Below are positions 34,468 to 43,585 of a stretch of 64,000 nt of DNA, piece after piece. A model generated the notes under the pieces. That model had not been told where the DNA came from, did no database searches, and saw only the letters and a list, made by a program, of their open reading frames with translations. The position numbers and the translations under genes are program-made. The DNA comes from JAIBJN01 sp963748205. Its GTDB lineage: Bacteria; Actinomycetota; Thermoleophilia; Gaiellales; Gaiellaceae. The stretch spans positions 71,694 to 135,693 of the forward strand of contig CAVVIB010000019.1 in the NCBI GenBank assembly GCA_963748205.1. Reading direction: 5' to 3'. Within the stretch, counting starts at the first letter, position 1; every line of letters starts with the position of its first letter.

Positions 34468-35567
34468 GCGGCCACCAGCTCGCGGTAGAGGCGGTCGAGC
34501 GCAGGCCCTGGGTCGCCGACGGTCTCGCGCACGACGCGTTGGTTGCGCTCGCCGTACGTCTGCCGGAGCGAGTCGTCGTGCAGGAGCCCGAGGACGGCCT
34601 TGGCCGTCGCGGTCTCGTCCCGAACGGGGACGATCTCCGCGCCCTCGCCGGGCCCGACCCACTCGTCGATGGACGCCGCGTCGGCGCAGACCACGGCGCG
34701 GCCGGAGGCCATCGCCTCGAGCAGGGACGGCGGCGTCGAGTCGGAGTTGGCGACGGAGACCACGACGTCGGCGGCCGCCACGAGCGGCGGCAGGTCCCCG
34801 GCCGAGACCCGGTGGAACGCGACCCGGTCCTCGAGCCTCAGCTCCGACGCCATCGCCTCGAGGCTCGGACGCAGCGGACCGGAGTCGCCTGCGAGCAGGA
34901 GCCGTGCCCGCGGCTCGTCCTTCGCGACCTGGCTGAACGCGCCGAGCAGGGTGTCGATGTTCGTGTCCGGGCGGAAGTTCCGCAGCGAGAGAACCACGAG
35001 CGAGTCGTCGGGCCAGCCGAGCGAGGAGCGCAGGCTCGCATCCGCGCGCTCGGGGGCGAAGCCGTCGAGGTCCACGTGCCAGAAGACGTTGCGGATCTTC
35101 TCGGGCGCCGCGCCGAGCTCGAGCGAGGCCTGCTCCAGCGCCTTCGAGTTGACGACGACGAGGTCGGCGCCTCGGACGGCCTCCTTGGCCCGCGCTCTCC
35201 CGCGCTTCCCTCCATGAACGAGGGCGTCGGTGCCCCACGGGCTCATGACGAGCGGGCGGGCGCCGGAACGGGCGGCCCAGTAGCCGTAGGGGAGGAGGTA
35301 GTGGGCGTGGACGATGTCGACGTCCAGCCGCTTGGCGAGGCGGCTGAGCGCAGGCGCGATCGCGGCGCGGCGCGCGAACGGGATCCGCGTGCCGACGCCC
35401 AGCGACTGGATCGAGTGGAAGCTTGCGGGCGGGTCGTCCTCGCGCGGCTCGCGGTCGCTCGCGAGGTGCACGTCGTGCCCCGCTGCGGAGACCGTCCTGG
35501 CCCAGCGGAGGAGATGGATGGAGCGGACGTTGCCGATCCCGAGCACGCGGAGAGGGCGGCCGGCCAC
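34464..35567 (-). CDS. GT4-family glycosyltransferase
   Basis: 367 residues from GTG 35567. I prefer it to the TTG at 35576 because that codon lies inside the TAGAAT -10 box (35576-35581, minus), while the GTG is 8 nt behind it. Seen: RVLGIGNVRSIHLLRWARTV, HAHYLLPYGYWAARSG, MSPWGTDALVHG and the donor site TPPSLLEAMASGRAVVCADA (E-x7-E pattern). A retaining GT-B enzyme, first gene of a minus-strand operon with the phosphodiesterase, flippase and ATP-grasp gene. Confidence 0.85.
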   Translation of the reverse strand: MAGRPLRVLGIGNVRSIHLLRWARTVSAAGHDVHLASDREPREDDPPASFHSIQSLGVGTRIPFARRAAIAPALSRLAKRLDVDIVHAHYLLPYGYWAARSGARPLVMSPWGTDALVHGGKRGRARAKEAVRGADLVVVNSKALEQASLELGAAPEKIRNVFWHVDLDGFAPERADASLRSSLGWPDDSLVVLSLRNFRPDTNIDTLLGAFSQVAKDEPRARLLLAGDSGPLRPSLEAMASELRLEDRVAFHRVSAGDLPPLVAAADVVVSVANSDSTPPSLLEAMASGRAVVCADAASIDEWVGPGEGAEIVPVRDETATAKAVLGLLHDDSLRQTYGERNQRVVRETVGDPGPALDRLYRELVAA

Positions 35568-35610
35568 GGCGGGCAATTCTAGTTGTGGGGCCGTTCGCGC
35601 CCAGCGTCAC

Positions 35611-35616
35611 TACCAT
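35611..35616 (+). promoter_or_regulatory. -10-like TACCAT
   Basis: TACCAT ends 8 nt before the GTG of the sulfotransferase. The spacer also holds the divergent TAGAAT box of the GT4 gene. Confidence 0.35.
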
Positions 35617-35624
35617 ACGGCCGC

Positions 35625-36404
35625 GTGAGCGACGGGCAGCACCGCCTGGTCTTCGTCTGCGGCCTGCACCGGAGCGGGACGACCCTGCTGGCCCGGATCC
35701 TGGGGGAGCACGCGGAGGTCAGCGGGTTCGCCGAGACCGGCGCCCCGGAGGACGAGGGCCAGCACCTTCAGGGCGTGTACCCGCCGGCCAAGGTCTACGG
35801 CGGGCCCGGGCGCTTCGGCTTCGACGACCGCGCGCACCTCACGGAGGCCTCGCCGCTCGTGGGTGCAGGCAGCCGGGAGCGCCTCTTCGAGGAATGGTCG
35901 CCGCACTGGGACCTCTCGAAGCCGCTCCTGCTGGAGAAGTCGCCGCCGAACCTGCTCAAGACCCGCTTCCTTCAGGCGCTCTTCCCCGAGGCGTCCTTCG
36001 TCGCGCTCGTGCGGCACCCGGTGGCGGTCTCGCTCGCCACCGCGAAGTGGCGCCAGACGCGGCGCTACGACCGCCTGGTCGAGCACTGGCTCCACTGCCA
36101 CGAGCTCTTCGAGGCCGACCGCCCGCACCTCGAGCGCGTCCACGTGCTCCTTTACGAGGACCTCGTGCGCGATCCCCGTGCCGCACTCGCGGGCGTCCTC
36201 GAATTCCTGGGCCTCGAGGGCGATCTGACGGCGGATCTCGACCCGGGCCCGAACCAGCGGTATTTCGAGCGCTGGCGGGAGCTGGCGAAAAGCGGTCTCT
36301 TCTGGCGCGCGTACTTCCCGCTGCTCACGGCGCGCTACGAGGGGCGGGTGCGCCGCTTCGGTTACAGCCTGCGGGATCTCGACCGCGCGGACGGCTGGGG
36401 CTAG
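35625..36404 (+). CDS. PAPS-dependent sulfotransferase
   Basis: 259 residues from GTG 35625. The 5'-phosphosulfate loop reads VFVCGLHRSGTTLLARIL and the 3'-phosphate motif reads FVALVRHPVAVSLATAKW; LLYEDLVRDPRAAL follows, as in carbohydrate and protein sulfotransferases. The enzyme would transfer sulfate from PAPS to a hydroxyl or amine, probably on a sugar given the surrounding genes. PAPS could come from Sat/CysC at 20.8-22.5 kb. Its TAG shares CTAG with the next, convergent gene. Confidence 0.85.
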   Translation: MSDGQHRLVFVCGLHRSGTTLLARILGEHAEVSGFAETGAPEDEGQHLQGVYPPAKVYGGPGRFGFDDRAHLTEASPLVGAGSRERLFEEWSPHWDLSKPLLLEKSPPNLLKTRFLQALFPEASFVALVRHPVAVSLATAKWRQTRRYDRLVEHWLHCHELFEADRPHLERVHVLLYEDLVRDPRAALAGVLEFLGLEGDLTADLDPGPNQRYFERWRELAKSGLFWRAYFPLLTARYEGRVRRFGYSLRDLDRADGWG

Positions 36405-37216
36405 GCCGGCGTCGGGCGCTTGAGGAGCTCGTAGCCCTCGGCGAGGAACGGCGTGCGGTCGACGAGCGCTGCGATCTCGTCCGGGGCGTACTCGCCCTCC
36501 TCGGTCACGTAGCTCGTGATCTGCTCGGGCGGCGTCAGGTCGACGCGCTCCTCGTCGGGCTCGGCCGGGTCGTCCGGGGCGAGCTTCAGCACCTCGCAGG
36601 CGACGATCACGGGCACGCCCGCCTTGGTGGCGGCCTTCGTCAGCGGGTCCGTGTGCACCTTGTTCAGGAGCGAGCCGTCACGGAAGACCGTGTCCGCGCC
36701 CAGGAGCAGGACGCCGACGCTCTCGACGGCGTGCGCCGCGTCCGAGTCGGCGACGACCTCGGTCGTCAGGCCTGCCTCGGCGAGCTCCTCCGCGAACGCG
36801 CGGCCCTCGCCGACCGGGTCGGAGACGGTGCAGACGACCCGGGCGGGATTCCCGTGGATGAGCGCCTCGCGGGCCGTCGCCGAGGCCGAGTGGGTCATGA
36901 CCACGTGCTCGGCGATCTGCGGGCCGAGCAGGACGGCGATCGTGGCTGCGGCGCGCTCGCGCGAGCCGATCACGGCGTGGGCCTCCTCGACGAGCTGCTC
37001 GGGCGTCCGGGCTGCGAGGAGCACACGGCCGAGAGCGCCTGCGATGGCGCCGATCGTGGGCTGCGCCTGAACGAGCTCCCGGGCGACCGCGACGGGGTCT
37101 TCCCCGAGCTCGACGGCGGCCACGACGGCCTCCACGGCCTCCTTGGCGAGCCAGCTGGCGCCATGCTTGTCGTCCGCGGCGATGCGCTCCACGCGCGCTG
37201 CGATGTCGGCGTGCAT
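36401..37216 (-). CDS. eIF-2B alpha/beta/delta-family protein (R15P isomerase-like)
   Basis: 271 residues from ATG 37216. TIGAIAGALGRVL, VVMTHSASATAREALI, ADSDAAHAVESVGVLLLGADTVFRDGSLLNKVHT and GVPVIVACEVLKL are core motifs of the IF-2B fold, which includes ribose-1,5-bisphosphate isomerase and methylthioribose-1-phosphate isomerase. The catalytic Cys/Asp pair of the isomerases is only partly matched (GADTVF has the Asp). A metabolic isomerase is likelier than a translation factor in bacteria. A TACCCT box (37226-37231, minus) lies 9 nt upstream. Confidence 0.75.
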   Translation of the reverse strand: MHADIAARVERIAADDKHGASWLAKEAVEAVVAAVELGEDPVAVARELVQAQPTIGAIAGALGRVLLAARTPEQLVEEAHAVIGSRERAAATIAVLLGPQIAEHVVMTHSASATAREALIHGNPARVVCTVSDPVGEGRAFAEELAEAGLTTEVVADSDAAHAVESVGVLLLGADTVFRDGSLLNKVHTDPLTKAATKAGVPVIVACEVLKLAPDDPAEPDEERVDLTPPEQITSYVTEEGEYAPDEIAALVDRTPFLAEGYELLKRPTPA

Positions 37217-37265
37217 CTGGCCCCAAGGGTACCCGGAATCGCGCCGAGCGAGATCGTGCCGATGG

Positions 37266-37271
37266 TAGCCT
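37266..37271 (+). promoter_or_regulatory. -10-like TAGCCT
   Basis: TAGCCT ends 7 nt before the ATG at 37279. Confidence 0.4.
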
Positions 37272-37278
37272 GCGGCCG

Positions 37279-38250
37279 ATGGCCGAGGCTGAAACGGCGG
37301 CGCAACCCGCTCCACGACTGGCCGAGGCGCCCCTCCCAGCCGTCAGCCTCGTCATCCCGGTCTTCAACGAGGAGGCCACCCTCGAGGAGGTCTGCACCCG
37401 GGCCCTGGCGACGCTCGAGAGCCTGGGGAAGCCCTACGAGGTGATCATCGTGGACGACGGCTCCCGGGACGGAACGTGGGCCATCGTCGAGCGTCTCGCC
37501 GCGGCCGAGCCCGCGGTTCGCGCGGTGCGCCTGAAGCGCAACTTCGGGCAGCACCCGGCCATGCACGCGGGCCTCTCGCGGGCGCGGGGCGACATCGTCG
37601 CGACCATGGACGCCGACCTCCAGAACGTCCCCGAGGACCTCCCGAAGCTGATCGCCGCCGTCGAGGGCGGCGTGGACGTCGCCAGCGGGCGGCGGCGCGG
37701 CCGCGACGACTCCTGGGGCCGCACGGTCCCCTCCAAGATGGTCAACGGAATGCTGCGGCGCTTCACCGGCGTCGAGATCGCCGACTTCGGCTGCGCCTTC
37801 AACGCCTACTCGCGCTCTGCGATCGAGCCGGTGCTCGGCGTGATCGGCAAGCAGAAGTTCACCAAGGCGCTCGTGCTCTCCGCCGGCGCGAGCGTGGTCG
37901 AGGTCGACCTCTCGCACCAGGCGCGCGCGGACGGCTCCCGCTACTCGCCGTTCCGGCTCATCCGGCTTGCGCTCCACGTGCTCGCGGGCTTCTGGCCGCA
38001 GCCGATCCAGTGGGCCGGCGTGCTCATCGGCGCCATCTGCGGGTTCCTCACGCTCGCCGTCGGCGTCTGGGGAATCGCGGTCTGGGTCGTCAACGGCGAC
38101 TTCCCGGGCCTGCTCTTCCTCGGTGGGCTCGTCCTCGGCGTGCTCGCCGTGCAAGGATTCATCCTCGCCCTTGTCGGGGAGTACCTGGGGCGGATTCAGC
38201 GTGACGTGGAGGGGCGGCCCCTCTACACCATCGATCAGGAGCTCTCTTGA
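37279..38250 (+). CDS. GT2 polyprenyl-phosphate glycosyltransferase (GtrB/DPMS type)
   Basis: 323 residues. SLVIPVFNEEATLEEV, IIVDDGSRDGTW and TMDADLQNVPEDLP are GT2 motifs of the dolichol/undecaprenyl-phosphate sugar synthase branch, and two C-terminal membrane helices (GVLIGAICGFLTLAVGV and LLFLGGLVLGVLAVQG) complete the GtrB/ArnC layout. It would charge undecaprenyl phosphate with a single sugar for GT-C enzymes such as those at 11617 or 61509. It overlaps the epimerase gene as TTGA. Confidence 0.88.
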   Translation: MAEAETAAQPAPRLAEAPLPAVSLVIPVFNEEATLEEVCTRALATLESLGKPYEVIIVDDGSRDGTWAIVERLAAAEPAVRAVRLKRNFGQHPAMHAGLSRARGDIVATMDADLQNVPEDLPKLIAAVEGGVDVASGRRRGRDDSWGRTVPSKMVNGMLRRFTGVEIADFGCAFNAYSRSAIEPVLGVIGKQKFTKALVLSAGASVVEVDLSHQARADGSRYSPFRLIRLALHVLAGFWPQPIQWAGVLIGAICGFLTLAVGVWGIAVWVVNGDFPGLLFLGGLVLGVLAVQGFILALVGEYLGRIQRDVEGRPLYTIDQELS

Positions 38251-39254
38251 CCCGCAAGCGCATTCTCGTGACCGGCGGTGCCGGCTTCATCTCGTCGAGC
38301 TTCGTCCGGCACCTGCTGACGACGACCCCGTACGACGTGGTCTCGCTCGACGCGCTCACGTACGCGGGCAACGTCGACAACCTCTCCGACGTGATGGGGC
38401 ACGAGCGGCTCTCGTTCGTGCACGGGGACATCCGCGACCGGGCGCTCGTCGCCGACATCGTCCGCGACGTCGACGTGATCATCAACGCGGCCGCCGAGTC
38501 CCACGTCGAGAAGTCGATCGTCGAGGGCGCGCGCGAGTTCGTGACCACGAACGTCGAGGGCACGCAGGTCCTGCTCGACGCGATCCGCGAGGCGCCGGTG
38601 GAGCGCCTCGTCCTCATCTCCTCGAGCGAGGTCTACGGAACGGCCGAGAGCGCTCCCATGGACGAGGAGCACCCGCTCAACCCGCGCTCGCCCTACGCGG
38701 CGACGAAGGCGGGAGCGGACCGGCTCGCGTACTCCTACTACGTCACCTACGGGCTCCCGATCGTGATCGTGCGGCCGTTCAACAACTACGGCCCGTACCA
38801 GCATCCGGAGAAGGTCGTGCCGCGCTTCATCACCCAGGCGCTCGCCGACCTGCCGCTGACCGTGCACGGCGACGGGCATGCCTCGCGCGACTGGCTCTAC
38901 GTCGAGGATCACGCGGAGGCGATCGACGCCGTTCTCGCGGCCGACCTCGGCGACGTGGCCGGCGAGGTGCTCAACGTCGCGACGGGCGTCGACATCTCCG
39001 TGTCGCAGATCGCCGACGCTGTCCTCGAGCAGCTCGGAAAGCCCGCGTCCCTGAAGGTCCACCTGCCCGAGCGGCCGGGCCAGGTCGACCGCCACATCGG
39101 CTCGACCGAGAAGGCCGAGCGGCTGCTCGGCTGGCGCGCGCGGACGTCTTTCGAAGGCGGACTGGCACGCACCATCGCGTGGTACCAGCAGAATCGTCCC
39201 TGGTGGGAAGCAGCCCTTCGAGCGGAACAGACGGCGAGCGGAAGCGCCTCCTAG
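38247..39254 (+). CDS. NAD-dependent epimerase/dehydratase (dTDP-glucose 4,6-dehydratase-like)
   Basis: 335 residues, TTG start overlapping the previous stop. Rossmann motif VTGGAGFISSSFVRHLL, SSSEVYGTAES, and the catalytic Tyr-Lys in SPYAATKAGADRLAY; RPFNNYGPYQHPEK is characteristic of the dTDP-glucose 4,6-dehydratase/UDP-glucose-epimerase branch. It provides a deoxy-keto sugar, plausibly for the DegT enzyme at 40575. The exact nucleotide is not determined. Confidence 0.87.
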   Translation: MTRKRILVTGGAGFISSSFVRHLLTTTPYDVVSLDALTYAGNVDNLSDVMGHERLSFVHGDIRDRALVADIVRDVDVIINAAAESHVEKSIVEGAREFVTTNVEGTQVLLDAIREAPVERLVLISSSEVYGTAESAPMDEEHPLNPRSPYAATKAGADRLAYSYYVTYGLPIVIVRPFNNYGPYQHPEKVVPRFITQALADLPLTVHGDGHASRDWLYVEDHAEAIDAVLAADLGDVAGEVLNVATGVDISVSQIADAVLEQLGKPASLKVHLPERPGQVDRHIGSTEKAERLLGWRARTSFEGGLARTIAWYQQNRPWWEAALRAEQTASGSAS

Positions 39255-40594
39255 TCCTGGGCGCAGGGCCGGCGCAGCTCGGCCTGCACCGCGCTGCGCG
39301 GGATCGGGGGCTCTACGTCATCGCCTGTGACCGCGATCCGGCCGCGGTCGGCTTCGAGTACGCCGACCGGCGCGCGGTGGTCTCCGTCGAGGACGAATCG
39401 GCCGTGAGCCAGCTCGCCCGGGCGGAGCAGGTGAACGGGATCATCGCGCCCGGGATCGACTGGCCGGTCGCGATCGCGGCCCGCATCGCCGCCCACGCAG
39501 GGCTCCCGCATCCGCTCGATCCCGACGTCGCCGCGATCGCGGTGCTCAAGAACCGGCAGCGCAAGCTGCTCGACGAGCACGGCGTGCCCCAGCCGCGCTG
39601 GGAGCTGACGACGGGCGACAAGGACGGCCTGCCGCTCCCCGGCGTCGTGAAGCCGGTCGACCGCCAGGGCCAGAAGGGGCTGTCCGTCATCGCGGACCGC
39701 GGCGAGCTCGCGGACGCGATCGGGCGCGCCGTGGCGGCCTCGCGCACGGGCCTCGCGCTCGTCGAGGAGCTCGTCCCGGGCCCGGAGGTGACGGTGAACG
39801 CGTTCTCGGTCGGCGGCCGCTTCCACCCGCTGACGGTGACCGACAGGCTCACCGCCGACGGCCCGGCCTTCGGGGTCGCGCTCGCGCACGCCTGGCCGAG
39901 CGTCCACGACGTCGAGGGCGCAGTCGAGGCCGCGAGGCAGGCCGCCGAGGCGCTCGGCGTCACCGACGGCCCCACGTACACGCAGATCGTGCTCGGGCCC
40001 GATGGGCCGCGCGTGATGGAGCTCGCGGCGCGCCTTGGCGGAGGCCACGACGCCGAGCTCTGCCACGCCGCGCTCGGGATCGACCTGAACGGCCTTGCGC
40101 TCGCCGCGGCGCTCGGCGAGCCCGTCGACATCCCGGAGCCCGAGCCGGCGGGCGGCGCCTGCGTCCGGTTCCTCGTCCCGCCGGAGGGCACGCTCGAGGA
40201 CGTGGAGGGCCTGGAGGACGCGCTCGCCGTCGACGGCATCCTCGACGCGCGGGTCTACCGCCAGCCCGGCTGGCAGTTCGGGCCGTTCCGCCGCGGCAAC
40301 GACCGGGCGGGCTTCGTGCTCGCGCGCGGCGAGAGCCGCGACGACGCCCTCGCGCGCGCCGATCGCGCCGCCGACCTCATCCGCCTCCGAAGACCGCCGA
40401 TGCACAAGCTCTTGTTGGGGAACCCCTTCCGAAATGAACACCTGGCCGCCGGGCCGCGCCGGACGGCGCGATGCGGCGTCCTCGGTTGCGCCCGTAGCCT
40501 CCGGCTACGAACGCGCCCTGCGTCCTTGCCTCGCACTCGCCCGGCGCACCCCGGCGACGAGGCTTCATTCCAGAATGAGTTCCTCGAGGCGTAA
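39203..40594 (+). CDS. ATP-grasp ligase (PurK/biotin carboxylase-like)
   Basis: About 463 residues from GTG 39203, which overlaps the dehydratase end by 52 nt. LLVLGAGPAQLGLHRAARDRGLYVIACDRDP is the preATP-grasp domain; LPGVVKPVDRQGQKGLSVI and VMELAARLGGGHDAELCHAALGID are ATP-grasp motifs, as in amino-acid or carboxylate ligases. After about residue 400 (base ~40395) the sequence changes to Arg/Cys-rich unconserved text, probably read-through of a lost stop or frameshift into spacer. The real end is likely 40395-40440. Substrate unknown. Confidence 0.78.
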   Translation: MGSSPSSGTDGERKRLLVLGAGPAQLGLHRAARDRGLYVIACDRDPAAVGFEYADRRAVVSVEDESAVSQLARAEQVNGIIAPGIDWPVAIAARIAAHAGLPHPLDPDVAAIAVLKNRQRKLLDEHGVPQPRWELTTGDKDGLPLPGVVKPVDRQGQKGLSVIADRGELADAIGRAVAASRTGLALVEELVPGPEVTVNAFSVGGRFHPLTVTDRLTADGPAFGVALAHAWPSVHDVEGAVEAARQAAEALGVTDGPTYTQIVLGPDGPRVMELAARLGGGHDAELCHAALGIDLNGLALAAALGEPVDIPEPEPAGGACVRFLVPPEGTLEDVEGLEDALAVDGILDARVYRQPGWQFGPFRRGNDRAGFVLARGESRDDALARADRAADLIRLRRPPMHKLLLGNPFRNEHLAAGPRRTARCGVLGCARSLRLRTRPASLPRTRPAHPGDEASFQNEFLEA

Positions 40595-41712
40595 GACCTT
40601 CCTCTCCTTCCAGCCGCCCGCGATCGGGCAGGAGGAGATCGACGCGGTCACCGAGACCCTGCGGAGCGGCTGGCTCACGAGCGGCCCGCGCGCCGAGGAG
40701 CTCGAGAAGCGCTTCGCCGAATACGCCGGCGCGAAGCACGGCGTCGCACTCGCGTCGGGCACGGCCGCCATGCATCTCTCGCTCCTCGCCGCAGGCGTCG
40801 GCGCCGGGCGACGAGGTGATCACGACGCCGATCACCTGGCCTGCGACTGCGAACGTGATCGTGCACTGCGGCGCGAGGCCGGTCTTCGTCGACGTGCGCG
40901 ACTCCGACCTCAACATCGATCCCGACGCCGTCGCCGCCGCCGTGACAGAGCGCACGAAGGCGATCCTGCCGGTGCACCTGGCCGGCCAGCCGTGCGACCT
41001 CGACCCGCTGCTCGCCCTCGGCGTGCCCGTGATCGAGGACGCCGCCCACGCGACGGAGTCCGTCTACCGCGGGCGCAAGGTGGGGGCGATCTCGCTCGCC
41101 ACATGCTTCTCGCTCTACGCGACGAAGAACGTCGCCGCCGGCGAGGGCGGGATGGTCACGACCGACGACGACGACCTCGCTGCCGAGATCCGCAACCTGC
41201 GGCTCATGCGCCGCGGGGAGGGCTCGCTCTACGACGTCACGGTCGCCGGCTGGAAGGCGAACCTCTCCGACGTCCTCGCGACGGTCGCGCTCTGCCAGCT
41301 GGACAAGATCGAGGAGCACGCCGCGATCCGCCGGCGCCACGTGGCCGCCTACGACGCGGCCGTGGCCGAGCTGCCCGGCATCGACACGCTCGAGCGCGAC
41401 GAGCGCGACGGGCACGCGCTCCACCTGTACGTCATCCGGGTCGACGCCGAGCGTGCCGGCGCCGACCGCGACGCCTACCAGCGCGCGCTGGGCGAGGAGA
41501 TGATCGGGACGAGCATCCACTTCCTGCCCGTGCATCGGCTCACGTACTACCGCGAGCGCTACCCCGACCAGCCGCCGCTTCCCGTCGCGGAGCGCGCCGG
41601 CGACCAGGTGCTCTCGCTGCCGCTCTCGCCGGCCCACTCGGACGCGGACGTCGAGGACGCGATCGAGGCGCTGCGGCGCGTGCACGCCCGCTTCACGGGC
41701 CGCCAGACGTGA
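40575..41712 (+). CDS. DegT/DnrJ/EryC1/StrS aminotransferase (ArnB/PseC-like), frameshifted
   Basis: Frames 40575-~40807 and ~40808-41712 join by removing one G (gccgGgcgac), reading GVGAGDEVITTPITWPATAN. About 378 residues. FLSFQPPAIGQEEIDAVTETLRSGWLTSGP, DAAHATESVYRG and the PLP-lysine context FSLYATKNVAAGEGGM are intact. SIHFLPVHRLTYYRERY is the usual late motif. It aminates a keto-sugar nucleotide, likely the product of the dehydratase at 38247. It overlaps the next gene by GTGA. Confidence 0.82.
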
Positions 41713-42672
41713 GCCGGTCGACGAGGGTCGGGCTCCAGCTGCTGGTCAGCGGCGCGGTTCTCGCGCTGCTCTTCTGGCAGATCGACCTCGAGCCAGACGG
41801 TCGACATCCTCCGCGACAGCCACTGGGGCTACGTGCTGGGTCGCTCCTGCTCTTCCTGGCGACGACGTGGATGATGGCGTGGCGCTGGTGGGCGCTCCTC
41901 CGCGTGCGCGGCGTCCACGAGCCGTACGGCTGGCTCGTACGCATGTACTTCGTCAGCTACGCGGCGAGCCAGGTGCTGCCCACGGCCGTCGGCGGCGACG
42001 CGGTGCAGGATCATCGAGCAGGCCCGCCGCCGGCCGGACGTCAGGGCGACGGCTGCCGGCGCCGTGGTCATGGAGCGGATCATCGGCTCCGCCGGGACGC
42101 TCGTGCTGGTCGCGATCGCCCTCGCGCTCGCGGCCGGCCGCTACGAGGGCGTGCGCCTGCTCATCATCCTCGAGCTCGCTCTTCTCGGCGCGCTGATCGT
42201 GCTCGGGCTCCTGCTCTTCTCCAAGAAGCTCGGTCGCCATCTGGAAGAGCGCCTCTTCCCGCTCGGGAAGCGCCTGAAGATCGACAACGCGATGCAGAGC
42301 CTCTACCGGGCGATGCACGAGTACCGCAACGCGAAGTTCGTGATGCTCCAGGTCCTGGCCGTCACGCTCGTCGCCCAGCTCGGGCGTGTGATCGCCATCT
42401 GGCTCTGCGGCGAGGCGGTCGGGGTCGACGTCTCGCCGGTCGTCTACATCATCCTCGGGCCGCTCCTCTTCCTCGTGCAGATGATCCCGTTCACGCTCAA
42501 CGGCATCGGCGTCCGGGAGGCCTTCTTCGTCGGCTTCCTCGGCCGCTTCGACGTGCCGCAGGAGGTCGCGTTCGCCGCCGGCTTCCTCTACTTCGCCGTC
42601 TCGATCGCGACCTCGCTGCCCGGTGCGATTCTCTTCTGGCGGAACATGCGGCCCGCCGCGCCCGCCCAGTGA
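41709..42672 (+). CDS. LPG-synthase-TM-like membrane protein (UPF0104), three indels
   Basis: Restoring the frame needs removal of C in gagCcag (~41793), one added C in ctgggtcg (~41840), and removal of C in gtgCagg (~42006). The result is about 320 residues with eight or so membrane helices. LATTWMMAWRWWALLRVRG and LPTAVGGDAVRI, then MIPFTLNGIGVREAFFVGFLG, are diagnostic of the flippase-like domain of the lysylphosphatidylglycerol synthase family. Stand-alone versions sit in many glycan loci, with lipid-related transport suggested. GTG start. Confidence 0.75.
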
Positions 42673-43565
42673 GCGTCTCGGTCGTCGTCGTCTCGTACAA
42701 CGTCCGCGACCACCTCGCGCGCTGTCTCGAGGCCGTGGTCGACCGAGGGCACGAGGTCGTGGTCGTCGACAACGCCTCCACGGACGGGACGCCCGAGCTC
42801 GTGCGGGAGCGCTTCCCCTCCGTCCGTCTCGTCGAGCTGCCCGAGAACCGCGGCTTCGGCGCGGGCAACAACGCCGGTATGGAAGTGGCCACGGGCGACT
42901 GGTACCTGCTCCTGAACGCCGACGCCTGGCCGGTGGGGGACGCCGTCGAACGGCTGGCGGCCTTCGGGGACGAGCATGCGGATGCCGCCGTCGTCGGCCC
43001 GCGCCTGCTCAACCCGGACGGCTCGCTGCAGCGCTCGGTGCGCGGCTTCCCGACGCTCTGGCGGCTGGCCACCGAGTACCTCTTCCTGCGCAAGCTCGCC
43101 CCGCGCACGCAGGCCCTCAACGCCTTCTACGGCGCGCGCTTCGACCACGAGAGCGTGCGCGAGGCCGACTGGCTCTACGGCGCGTGCCTGCTCGTGCGGC
43201 GCGCGGCGGCCGAGGAGGTCGGGCTCTTCGACGAGGACTTCTTCCTCTTCAGCGAGGAGACCGACTGGTGCTACCGCTTCCGCGAGGCGGGGTGGAAGGT
43301 GCTCTTCTACCCGGGCGCCGAGGTCGTGCACGTCGGCGGGGCCTCGCACGGCGGCCGGATGTTCAAGGAGAACGTGCGCGGCCACCTGCGCTTCCTCGCC
43401 AAGCACCGCGGGCCGCGCGAGGCCGAGCGGGCGCGCCGGCTCCTCCTGCTCGGCGCGCGTCTGAGGACTGTCCTGTTCCGTGGCGAGCGCGGCGAGTCGT
43501 ACCGCGACGCCGCCCACTGGCTCGCCTCTGGGAGCGCGGCGACCCTCCTAGAATCCCGCAGGTGA
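42669..43565 (+). CDS. GT2-family glycosyltransferase (rhamnosyltransferase-like)
   Basis: 298 residues, GTG start overlapping the upstream TGA. SVVVVSYNVRDHLARCLEAV, VDNASTDGTPEL, LLLNADAWPV (the DXD-equivalent) and FFLFSEETDWCYRFREAGWK are the standard motifs of the WbbL-type branch. It probably extends a lipid-linked oligosaccharide on the cytoplasmic face. The donor sugar is not evident. Confidence 0.87.
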   Translation: MSVSVVVVSYNVRDHLARCLEAVVDRGHEVVVVDNASTDGTPELVRERFPSVRLVELPENRGFGAGNNAGMEVATGDWYLLLNADAWPVGDAVERLAAFGDEHADAAVVGPRLLNPDGSLQRSVRGFPTLWRLATEYLFLRKLAPRTQALNAFYGARFDHESVREADWLYGACLLVRRAAAEEVGLFDEDFFLFSEETDWCYRFREAGWKVLFYPGAEVVHVGGASHGGRMFKENVRGHLRFLAKHRGPREAERARRLLLLGARLRTVLFRGERGESYRDAAHWLASGSAATLLESRR

Positions 43566-43585
43566 TCGCGGCGTGGCGTCGCTAG
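43549..43585 (+). promoter_or_regulatory. TAGAAT box and 7-codon mini-ORF
   Basis: TAGAAT (43549-43554) is followed 7 nt later by a GTG frame reading MIAAWRR, ending TAG 43583-43585, across the GTG start (43573) of the membrane protein. It may be an internal promoter with a leaderless decoy ORF. Confidence 0.3.

Noticed and set aside
31816..34488. A long plus-strand open frame of ~890 codons
   Set aside because: It is antisense to the flippase and phosphodiesterase genes, whose frames show clear motifs. The plus-strand translation is Arg/Asp/Glu/Val-rich low-complexity text, the usual mirror of high-GC coding DNA.
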